A stretch of DNA of 5,227 nt from positions 1 through 5,227 of the forward strand of contig JAFPXU010000077.1 in assembly GCA_017394605.1 (NCBI GenBank), given 5' to 3'. Numbering within the stretch: position 1 is the first letter of the stretch; every line of letters begins with the position of its first letter. The DNA comes from Clostridia bacterium (GTDB lineage Bacteria > Bacillota_A > Clostridia > Christensenellales > CAG-138). Below the pieces are notes generated by a model that was given only the letters and a program-made list of their open reading frames with translations, was not told where the DNA came from and made no database searches. Shown one piece after another: positions 1-5,227 of this stretch. Made by a program: the position numbers and the translations under genes.

Positions 1-67
1 CAGGCGTTCCGAGAGCCCCGTCCACAAAATCGTTCTGCATATCCACCACGACAAGAATCCGTTTCAC
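1..67 (-). CDS. Cysteine hydrolase of the isochorismatase/nicotinamidase fold (N-terminal fragment)
   Basis: Only the first 22 codons are visible; the rest lies beyond the left edge. The GTG start at 67-65 follows a strong AAGGAGG site at 80-74, with a 6-nt spacer. The peptide reads V(M)KRILVVVDMQNDFVDGAL and continues G-T-P. A hydrophobic beta strand followed by VDMQNDF is the opening signature of the isochorismatase-like hydrolase superfamily (nicotinamidase PncA, RutB, YcaC, isochorismatases). Asp9 would be the aspartate of the family's Asp-Lys-Cys catalytic triad; the lysine and cysteine are off-window. Members cleave amide or vinyl-ether bonds and are usually cytosolic proteins of roughly 170-220 residues. 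The substrate cannot be decided from this fragment. Nicotinamide deamidation is one candidate, and a step in pyrimidine breakdown (RutB-like) is another, suggested only by psuG upstream. It follows the Sel1-repeat gene by 33 nt, so it is probably the next cistron of the same operon. Confidence 0.86.
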   Translation of the reverse strand, partial: MKRILVVVDMQNDFVDGALGTP

Positions 68-73
68 GGCTTT

Positions 74-80
74 CCTCCTT
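74..80 (-). promoter_or_regulatory. Ribosome binding site of the cysteine hydrolase gene
   Basis: AAGGAGG on the minus strand ends 6 nt before the GTG codon at 67. It decides the GTG start, because no ATG lies at a suitable distance. Confidence 0.85.
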
Positions 81-100
81 TTTCGGCGTCCCGGATCCGG

Positions 101-1885
101 TCAGATCTTCCTGACGACTTTCTGAAAGCGGTCCGCCGGAATCCCGAGGTCTTCTTCATACACGAAGAAAATACCGGTCACCCTGCCTTCCTTCTCTCCG
201 CTTCCGTATATCACGGCGACACGGTCGCCCTCTTTCACGCGCAGCGCGCCGCAGAAGCAGTCGCAGGCTTCCCCTCCGTTCTCAGGCACGACGGTCGCGA
301 ACTGAAGCGGATTTCCTTTCCGTTCCGCGGGGGAGCCGTTTCCGTAAAAGCGGAATCCGCTGCAGCGGAAGGACAGCACTTCCTTCCCGAGACAGAAAAA
401 ACTCACCTGACGCGTATGCGCGTCATACCTTACGCCGTCGGCTGTGAACTTCCTGCCGCGCGGCATTTCCTCCACTTCCACGGCAGTCATTTCCGTTTTG
501 GACACCAGTTCGCAGTAATCGAGTGCAGGGACCGTCAGAAGGAAGCGGTCCGGTTCTCCGAGCGGTGTATTCGGGATGCGTTCCGCCCGGATCCTGTACT
601 GGTGAAGTCCCAGCGGGGTGACTCTGAGTTCTGCCCGGTGTCCGCCGGAAAGCAGCTGCCCGATCTGGTCAGGAGATTCCGTCGCGGTATATTCCGAGAA
701 GAAATCCCTGGGCAGTTTCTTCCTGATCTCGCTCCGCGCGCGAAGCGCGCCGAGAAGCACCTTCGTGTTGCCGAAGAAATCGTCCTGCTGAGCGCGCAGT
801 CTTGCGTATTTCACCGCTTCCAGCGCGAACCTGTAAGCCGCCTCGGCGTCCGGGAAGGTGTCGATCCCGTCCTTATAGACAAGGCACATCCTCAGAGCGG
901 CATCCGCGAGATTTGCTGTTTCCCCCGTGCGTTCCAGGCCTTCCAGACAGTCGGAATAGACGCGGCCGTACAGGGATCTCGCCGCGATCCCGCTTTTCCT
1001 GCACCCGCGTCCGGTCCGGAACATATCCCCCAGCTTGTAAGTCGCCTCAAAATATCCGCACGCGGACGCGAGCGAATACATCCGGAACGCCTTCTCGTAA
1101 TCGGGCGTCCCGTCCGTCCTTCCGTAATAGGCGATATATCCGAGCGTATTGGCGTATTCCGGATCCCCGGTCAGGTCAAGAAGTCTGGAAAGGCACCGTT
1201 CCGATTCTTTCCAGTCGCAGGCGTACAGTTCATTTCCCCCGTAGCAGGAATAACCCTTCAGGCGGAGCGCCGTTACGCAGTCATCCCTGCAGAGCATGTC
1301 CGTAAATTTCACCGCGACCGCGATCTCCTTTTCGTTCGCGCCCCGGCGGTACACATCGGACAGGAATCTGCCGATGTATTCCTCCATGACGTCCGGCGGG
1401 AATTCCCGGTCCAGGACCGGGACCTCGCGCAGCACAAGATAATCATTGATCTGCGCCTCGAGCGCGGAAAATTCTTCCGTATCCGCAACGCGGGCGGCGT
1501 CGTCCGATTCTTCCCAGATGGCCGCCATCCGGAACCAGGTATTCGCGAAGATCTCCTCGTCTGACACGAGAAGACCCCGGACGCCCGTCTTGTCGTCCGC
1601 CTGCTCCCCTGTCAGACCGGCAGCCTTTTCGAGTCCGAAGCTGTCCGCGAGCGTCTCGATCGGATAGAACCAGTTTTCGCCGAACTCTTCCACGGTGGGG
1701 TTTTTCTTTCGGATATTCGCGACCGCTTCCGCAAGATCCTCCAGAATATACTGATAGGGCTCCTCAAACGTGACATGAAGCTCGTCCTCCGGATCCTCGC
1801 AGTAGTCCATGAACGTTTTCTCATACCTCGCGATCTCACGCGCCTGTACCTTGTTCAGTCTGACGTTCCGTTCACCTCTGCTCAT
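101..1885 (-). CDS. Sel1/TPR-like repeat protein with beta-rich C-terminal domain, function unknown
   Basis: This gene encodes 594 residues. The frame also offers a TTG at 1903, but the ATG at 1885 is preferred because AGGAGGG (1900-1894) sits 8 nt before it; the TTG would lie inside the end of the upstream gene with that site downstream of it. There is no signal peptide or membrane segment, so it is probably cytosolic. Residues 1-190 are acidic and helical, with no motif I recognise. Residues 245-361 hold about three degenerate Sel1/TPR-like units: a first with LGYIAYYG, a second with YKLGDMFRTGRG, and a third with MCLVYKDG, each followed by an A-x-x-x-Y/F helix. Such repeats generally bind other proteins. 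Residues about 405-594 look beta-rich and carry a CDCFC cluster (Cys541, 543, 545). The end, with GDRVAVIYGSG and then GIPADRFQKVV, resembles a small barrel-like tail seen at the C-terminus of various clostridial hypothetical proteins (from memory, unverified). The start overlaps the preceding gene by 14 nt, which implies translational coupling. No enzymatic role is proposed. Confidence 0.85.
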   Translation of the reverse strand: MSRGERNVRLNKVQAREIARYEKTFMDYCEDPEDELHVTFEEPYQYILEDLAEAVANIRKKNPTVEEFGENWFYPIETLADSFGLEKAAGLTGEQADDKTGVRGLLVSDEEIFANTWFRMAAIWEESDDAARVADTEEFSALEAQINDYLVLREVPVLDREFPPDVMEEYIGRFLSDVYRRGANEKEIAVAVKFTDMLCRDDCVTALRLKGYSCYGGNELYACDWKESERCLSRLLDLTGDPEYANTLGYIAYYGRTDGTPDYEKAFRMYSLASACGYFEATYKLGDMFRTGRGCRKSGIAARSLYGRVYSDCLEGLERTGETANLADAALRMCLVYKDGIDTFPDAEAAYRFALEAVKYARLRAQQDDFFGNTKVLLGALRARSEIRKKLPRDFFSEYTATESPDQIGQLLSGGHRAELRVTPLGLHQYRIRAERIPNTPLGEPDRFLLTVPALDYCELVSKTEMTAVEVEEMPRGRKFTADGVRYDAHTRQVSFFCLGKEVLSFRCSGFRFYGNGSPAERKGNPLQFATVVPENGGEACDCFCGALRVKEGDRVAVIYGSGEKEGRVTGIFFVYEEDLGIPADRFQKVVRKI

Positions 1886-3395
1886 CCAAGTCGCCCTCCT
1901 CAAATGCAGTATCTCCAGAAAGAAGTCTCCAGATCGCTTCCTTCAACGCGTCCACCGGTTCCTTCTGGCTGAGCCCGCGCAGCTCCGTGTAAAGCTCTGC
2001 GGAAAGGTCCTTAAGGGGAACCCCTTGTTCCGCCACCCATGCGGACACCGTAAAGATCGCACGTCCCCGCACCCAGACACCCGGAGCCCGGAGACCCGTG
2101 ATCACAAGATCCGTCCCCGTCAGCGGCAGATAGGAAAGCTCCTCAAGAAGAAACTCCAGTATATCTTCCCTGTCCCTTGTTTGCTCGCACCGGAACGTTT
2201 CTCCGGGAACGCCCGCGAACGTATCCGGATCGATCCGCTTGCGGAACAGATCGAGCAGCCGCTCGATGTTTTCCCCGGTATCCAGAATATATCCGCACCG
2301 GTCATAAAACCGGTCGAAATCCAGTTCAATATGCCGCAGCAGATCTTCCTCGAACGGAATATCCAGCACGCACGCCAGATCGCACGCTTCGCCGCATCTC
2401 GCGGCGTACAGCGCCTTTTTCCTGCAGTCCTCCGTTGAGAGGAATCCGTCAAAGCATCTGCCGTACAGATCCCAGTATTCGTATTCCGCTGCCCAGTCCG
2501 AAAGTCTGGCGATCAGATTGTAGATCCCGGCGTCAAGATCCGTTTCCCCCGCCCTGTCCAGATAGTCGTTCAGCACGGCTTCCGGATCCGCCAGGGCGGA
2601 GAGTCCCGCCGCAGGCTCCTCATCAGTCATCTTGTCGATCAGCTCCGTCACGGCGCGGAACGCTTCGGGCTTCATGGGCTTTTTCAGCCGCGCGGAAGCG
2701 CCGGATTTCACGAATGCGGTCGCGGCCAGATAATTCCCGTTCACGGTATTCTCCATTCCGTGGTGCAGAAACCAGTTCCGCTTCGCGGCGGTATCCGCCT
2801 CCACGCGCGCCGCCAGAGCGATTTTTCCCCATCCGTGAACATGTTTCAGCAGTCTGAACATATACTCGCTTCCGTCTTCCCAGACAGACATGGCATAACC
2901 CGCAAAAAGCGTAAACTCGTCCGAAAGGCCGGTCGTGAAGACCATTGACTTGATTGCTTGGTTCGTGATGCGGAACCGTTCCAGGATGCAGAGTCCGAAC
3001 TTGACGCACTCGCGGTCCTCCGATTCCGTAACGAGGCGGATCCCCGCCTCAAACAGTGCCGGCGCGTTCATCCCGCCGTGTCTGCGGATACACGCCTGTA
3101 TTTCGCCCGCGCAAGTGACGGCACGGTATGCGGAACCCAGTTCCGAAAAAAGCGCGGCCGCCGTTTCCAGGTCTCCGGAAGAGGCCGCCTTCAGCGCTCT
3201 CGCTATCTTTTTCGCTCCTTTCGCGTCGACCTGTCCTTCCGGCTCCGGCTGCATGATATAGATCGCATCCAGCATTCCGTCCGCCGCATAGACAGGTTCT
3301 CCGTCCATAACAAGAACAGGAAAGCTGAAATCCTTTTTCAGCTCTCCTTTCTCAAGATTATGTACGATCTGCGCAAATAAGGACGTTCCCGTCAA
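1872..3395 (-). CDS. Helical HEAT-like repeat protein, function unknown
   Basis: This gene encodes 507 residues from a TTG start at 3395, 16 nt after the psuG stop. GGAAGG (3409-3404) lies 8 nt upstream. The next internal Met is residue 30, so TTG is the best start. There is no signal peptide or transmembrane stretch, so it is probably cytosolic. The protein is mostly amphipathic helices, as in alpha-solenoids. Residues 60-90 form a TPR/HEAT-like helical pair. Residues 125-235 contain the most distinctive block, with EYMFRLLKHVHGWGKIALA followed by WFLHHG. Residues 410-492 look like HEAT units, with APGVWVRGRAIFTVSAWV and a closing EPVDALKEAIWRLL. From memory, the WGKI...WLL-x-x-G pattern resembles clostridial and Bacillus proteins that databases sometimes call limonene hydroxylase. 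I see no heme-binding, flavin or other oxygenase motif, so I do not adopt that name. It overlaps the Sel1-repeat gene by 14 nt, so the two products may act together. Function is unknown. Confidence 0.85.
   Translation of the reverse strand: MTGTSLFAQIVHNLEKGELKKDFSFPVLVMDGEPVYAADGMLDAIYIMQPEPEGQVDAKGAKKIARALKAASSGDLETAAALFSELGSAYRAVTCAGEIQACIRRHGGMNAPALFEAGIRLVTESEDRECVKFGLCILERFRITNQAIKSMVFTTGLSDEFTLFAGYAMSVWEDGSEYMFRLLKHVHGWGKIALAARVEADTAAKRNWFLHHGMENTVNGNYLAATAFVKSGASARLKKPMKPEAFRAVTELIDKMTDEEPAAGLSALADPEAVLNDYLDRAGETDLDAGIYNLIARLSDWAAEYEYWDLYGRCFDGFLSTEDCRKKALYAARCGEACDLACVLDIPFEEDLLRHIELDFDRFYDRCGYILDTGENIERLLDLFRKRIDPDTFAGVPGETFRCEQTRDREDILEFLLEELSYLPLTGTDLVITGLRAPGVWVRGRAIFTVSAWVAEQGVPLKDLSAELYTELRGLSQKEPVDALKEAIWRLLSGDTAFEEGDLDEQR
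1894..1900 (-). promoter_or_regulatory. Ribosome binding site of the Sel1-repeat gene, inside the upstream ORF
   Basis: AGGAGGG lies within the last codons of the upstream gene (in its Glu-Glu-Gly-Asp stretch), 8 nt before the ATG at 1885. It fixes the start at 1885 rather than the TTG at 1903. Ribosomes finishing the upstream gene would pass over this site, which fits coupled translation. Confidence 0.8.
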
Positions 3396-3403
3396 GTGTT
3401 TTT

Positions 3404-3409
3404 CCTTCC
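3404..3409 (-). promoter_or_regulatory. Ribosome binding site supporting a TTG start
   Basis: GGAAGG lies in the 16-nt gap after the psuG stop, 8 nt before the TTG at 3395. It is weaker than the AGGAGG-type sites of the other genes. Together with the TTG start this suggests modest initiation, possibly helped by ribosomes ending psuG. Confidence 0.6.
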
Positions 3410-3411
3410 GT

Positions 3412-4335
3412 TCATTTCGAGAGTTCCGTTGCGATCCTGCACGCGCACCTTACGTTGTTGAGCGCAAGCTGCACGTTGGTCTTAAAGCTTTCTCCTCCGG
3501 TCATATCCTTGATCGCGGCAAGCAGGAACGGCGTCACGGCCTTTCCGTGCACGCCGGCAGCGTCCGCTTTCTTCAGAGCGTCTCCGATGACGCTTTCCAT
3601 ATAGACGTTGTCCATTCCGTATTCTTCCGGCACGGAATTCCCGACCAGGATTCCGCTCATGAGACCCAGTTCGCGCTGGGTCCTGAAAATGGAAGCGATC
3701 TCCACCTCGTCCTTTGCAGCGTAATCCAGCTTGAATCCGCTTCTGCGGCAGAAGAACGCGGGAAACTCATCCGTTCCGTTCCCGATCACGGGAACGCCCA
3801 TCGTTTCGAGATACTCCAGCGTACGGCCGATATCCAGTATCTGCTTCGCGCCTGCGCAGACCACGCAGACCTGCGTGTGCGCGAGCTCCTGCAAGTCCGC
3901 GGAAATGTCCATGCTGTTCTCGCCGCCCCGGTGCACGCCGCCGATCCCGCCTGTCGCGAAGACACGGATACCGGCAAGATCCGCGCAGATCATGGTCGTC
4001 GCGACCGTCGTGGCGCCTGTTTTCCCGGTCGCCAGATAGACGGCGAAATCACGTCTGCTCACCTTGCCGACATTTTCTGCCCTGCACATGATCTCAAGTT
4101 CTTCTTCGGAAAGACCGACCTTGATCCTTCCGCCGATCAGCGCCATCGTTGCGGGAACGACGCCTTCCTCACGGCAGACCCTGTCCACTTCCGCCGCGAA
4201 CGACAGATTCTCCGGATAGGGCATCCCATGGCTCAGAATGGTGCTTTCCAGCGCCACCACCGGTCTTCCTTCGTTCAGCGCGTCTTTGACTTCCTCATGA
4301 ATATCCAGGTATTTCTTCAGATTTGTTCCGGTCAT
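3412..4335 (-). CDS. psuG: Pseudouridine-5'-phosphate glycosidase
   Basis: The enzyme reversibly cleaves the C-C glycosidic bond of pseudouridine 5'-phosphate to give uracil and ribose 5-phosphate, using Mn2+ and a lysine Schiff-base intermediate. It acts in the cytosol to recycle pseudouridine from RNA turnover or diet. The 307-residue product is the normal full length for the family. Signature stretches are ALESTILSHGMPYP (28-41), the GKVSRRDF block (90-97), ATGGIGGVHRG (127-137), CAGAKQILDIGRTLEYLE (160-177) and GILVGNSVPEE (228-238). Counterparts of the E. coli PsuG active-site residues are all present: Glu30, Lys91, His135, Asp147 (metal), Lys164 (Schiff base) and Asn287, so it should be active. 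The ATG at 4335 follows GGAGGG (4349-4344) by 8 nt. PsuK (PfkB-type pseudouridine kinase) and a nucleoside transporter usually accompany PsuG but are not in this window. The downstream neighbours have unknown functions. Confidence 0.97.
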   Translation of the reverse strand: MTGTNLKKYLDIHEEVKDALNEGRPVVALESTILSHGMPYPENLSFAAEVDRVCREEGVVPATMALIGGRIKVGLSEEELEIMCRAENVGKVSRRDFAVYLATGKTGATTVATTMICADLAGIRVFATGGIGGVHRGGENSMDISADLQELAHTQVCVVCAGAKQILDIGRTLEYLETMGVPVIGNGTDEFPAFFCRRSGFKLDYAAKDEVEIASIFRTQRELGLMSGILVGNSVPEEYGMDNVYMESVIGDALKKADAAGVHGKAVTPFLLAAIKDMTGGESFKTNVQLALNNVRCACRIATELSK

Positions 4336-4343
4336 CGATCGTT

Positions 4344-4349
4344 CCCTCC
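4344..4349 (-). promoter_or_regulatory. Ribosome binding site of psuG
   Basis: GGAGGG lies 8 nt before the psuG ATG (4335), within the 32-nt gap after the upstream gene. It supports independent, efficient initiation of psuG. Confidence 0.8.
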
Positions 4350-4367
4350 GTGCTTTTCAAAGCCTGA

Positions 4368-5227
4368 TCAGCCCGCTGCCAGAATGATGGACAGGGTTCC
4401 GTAGTAATTGATGCTGTCGTCGATCCGTTCCCCGAATGACAGATAGAGCTGTTCGCCTCTGTCGGTGTTCAGCGTGCAGCCCGCGATATCCTGCTCCTCG
4501 TCGCCGAGATAGATGTATCCGGTCGCGAGGGTCTTCCTTCCGAAGATATTGATCTCCGCGGAGGCGTTGCCTTCCGTATCGACAGTCATCACAAACTCGC
4601 CGAGATCTCCCTTCATATTATACTGGCCGGCGAACCTGTTGTATCTCATGTGCGAGAACGTTTCCATGGTGAACCGCTCGCCGTTCAGAGTGATCACATA
4701 ATCGACCGAGGTTTCGGTGGGTTCATCGTACGCCATGAATTCAAATGTGCCGTCTTCCAGTTCATAAATGGATCCGATGTACCGGACGCCGCGGAAACTG
4801 GACAGTTCGGCCGATCCGTCAGCGTGGATCTCCAGGGTGTAGTCCGCGTTCTTATAGGTTCCCTGGACCTTCTCCACGGCAACATCGTGATAGCTGTATT
4901 CCGTCTCCGTCAGTCTGTTTCCATCCGTCCTGAACGTATATACGGAGCTTCCCGTTTTATCGGTAAACACGATGGTGTCCCCGTCCGCCGTATAGGTGCC
5001 TGGCATGGTATACGTGTTGTAACCGCCGGTGGAATAGTAGGTGATATTGCTGTACTCGGCGTTGGTTTCGTCAAGAAGTGTCAGCCTGTCCTGATAGCGG
5101 TCCAGAATCACGTCCGGTTCTTCCGTTCCTTCGGTATCCGGTCCTGTGATCACGGTTTCATAAACGACGGGTTCCGGCTTTTCCGGTTCCGCGGAGGTCT
5201 CAGCCGCGGGTTCCGCAGTTTCCGCAG
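4368..5227 (-). CDS. Probable exported beta-rich protein or lipoprotein, 5' end cut by window edge
   Basis: The frame is open to the right edge, so the true start is off-window; 285 residues are visible. A GTG at 5153 could be read as a start, but the 24 codons before it form an Ala/Glu/Pro/Thr-rich stretch (AETAEPAAETSAEPEKPEP and on), typical of the linker between a lipoprotein signal peptide and its outer domain in Firmicutes. The rest is beta-rich and falls into three similar modules beginning near visible residues 76 (GTYTADGD), 122 (GTYKNADYTLEIHADG) and 190 (GQYNMKGD). Each opens with G-x-Y, continues through short strands and D-G or G-E turns, and contains Tyr/Phe-x-hydrophobic strands. 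A single Cys is visible. Composition is acidic and aromatic, and no catalytic motif is recognised. The pattern suggests a cell-surface beta-sandwich or lipocalin-like domain of unknown ligand. Export is inferred from the linker only; the signal peptide and lipobox cannot be seen. It ends 32 nt before psuG. Confidence 0.8.
   Translation of the reverse strand, partial: AETAEPAAETSAEPEKPEPVVYETVITGPDTEGTEEPDVILDRYQDRLTLLDETNAEYSNITYYSTGGYNTYTMPGTYTADGDTIVFTDKTGSSVYTFRTDGNRLTETEYSYHDVAVEKVQGTYKNADYTLEIHADGSAELSSFRGVRYIGSIYELEDGTFEFMAYDEPTETSVDYVITLNGERFTMETFSHMRYNRFAGQYNMKGDLGEFVMTVDTEGNASAEINIFGRKTLATGYIYLGDEEQDIAGCTLNTDRGEQLYLSFGERIDDSINYYGTLSIILAAG

Noticed and set aside
91..100. Perfect palindrome CCGGATCCGG directly after the Sel1-repeat gene stop
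   Set aside because: At 10 bp with no loop and no following T-run it cannot be a standard terminator. GGATCC occurs about seven times in the window, mostly inside genes, so it looks like a result of codon preference rather than an operator.
416..1564. Long plus-strand open frame of 382 codons opposite the Sel1-repeat gene
   Set aside because: It is antisense to a gene with a good ribosome site and repeat motifs. Its translation is rich in Arg, His, Phe and Pro with no recognisable domain, as expected of a shadow frame in GC-rich DNA.
1886..1903. TTG at 1903 as start of the Sel1-repeat gene
   Set aside because: The AGGAGGG site lies downstream of this codon and is correctly spaced for the ATG at 1885 instead.
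1809..2857. Overlapping plus-strand frames opposite the 507-aa gene
   Set aside because: They have Arg/Pro/Ser-rich compositions without motifs and are antisense to the better-supported minus-strand gene.
1872..3395. Naming the 507-aa protein limonene hydroxylase from remembered database labels
   Set aside because: No cytochrome P450 cysteine motif, flavin-binding motif or iron site is visible, and the protein looks like an alpha-solenoid.
4336..4367. Short GCTT/AAGC inverted repeat between the beta-rich gene and psuG as a terminator
   Set aside because: The stem has only 4-5 pairs and no T-run follows on the minus strand; the next bases are the psuG ribosome site.
3547..4404. Plus-strand open frame of 285 codons opposite psuG
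   Set aside because: It runs antisense to a clearly conserved enzyme with all catalytic residues, and its His/Arg-rich translation has no domain signature.
5151..5153. GTG at 5153 as start of the beta-rich protein
   Set aside because: The frame stays open to the window edge, with a lipoprotein-like linker upstream, and no ribosome site precedes the GTG. The gene is better treated as cut by the edge.

Overview
The window is protein-coding from end to end, and every gene I can support lies on the minus strand. Transcription therefore runs from the right edge (5227) to the left edge (1). There are five genes: a probable exported beta-rich protein whose 5' end is cut by the window edge; psuG, encoding pseudouridine-5'-phosphate glycosidase; two large uncharacterised alpha-repeat proteins; and the first 22 codons of an isochorismatase-fold cysteine hydrolase. 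The gaps are 32 nt, 16 nt, a 14-nt overlap and 33 nt. I find no convincing terminator or promoter between any pair, so the simplest reading is one operon that starts and ends outside the window.

The organism looks like a moderately GC-rich member of the Firmicutes, probably a gut or rumen clostridium (Lachnospiraceae/Oscillospiraceae-like). This rests on strong AGGAGG-type ribosome sites 6-8 nt before each visible start, use of TTG and GTG starts, the style of the cysteine-hydrolase N-terminus, and the two unknown proteins, which resemble hypothetical proteins common in clostridial genomes. This placement is inference; no rRNA or other marker gene is present.

Layout in transcription order. 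5227-4368: three similar beta-rich modules behind an Ala/Glu/Pro-rich linker, probably the outer part of a lipoprotein whose signal peptide is off-window. 4335-3412: PsuG with every catalytic residue in place. 3395-1872: a 507-residue helical (HEAT-like) protein with a TTG start. 1885-101: a 594-residue protein with Sel1/TPR-like repeats and a beta-rich C-terminal domain, whose start lies inside the end of the preceding gene. 67-1: the N-terminus of a cysteine hydrolase.

Only PsuG has a biochemically clear role: it splits pseudouridine 5'-phosphate into uracil and ribose 5-phosphate during nucleoside salvage. Its usual partners, the kinase PsuK and a transporter, are not in the window. The two repeat proteins carry no enzyme motif I recognise and may be scaffold or interaction proteins that work as a pair. 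I do not see a clearly new biological system here. The points most worth following up are the coupled pair of unknown genes and their placement between PsuG and a cysteine hydrolase.
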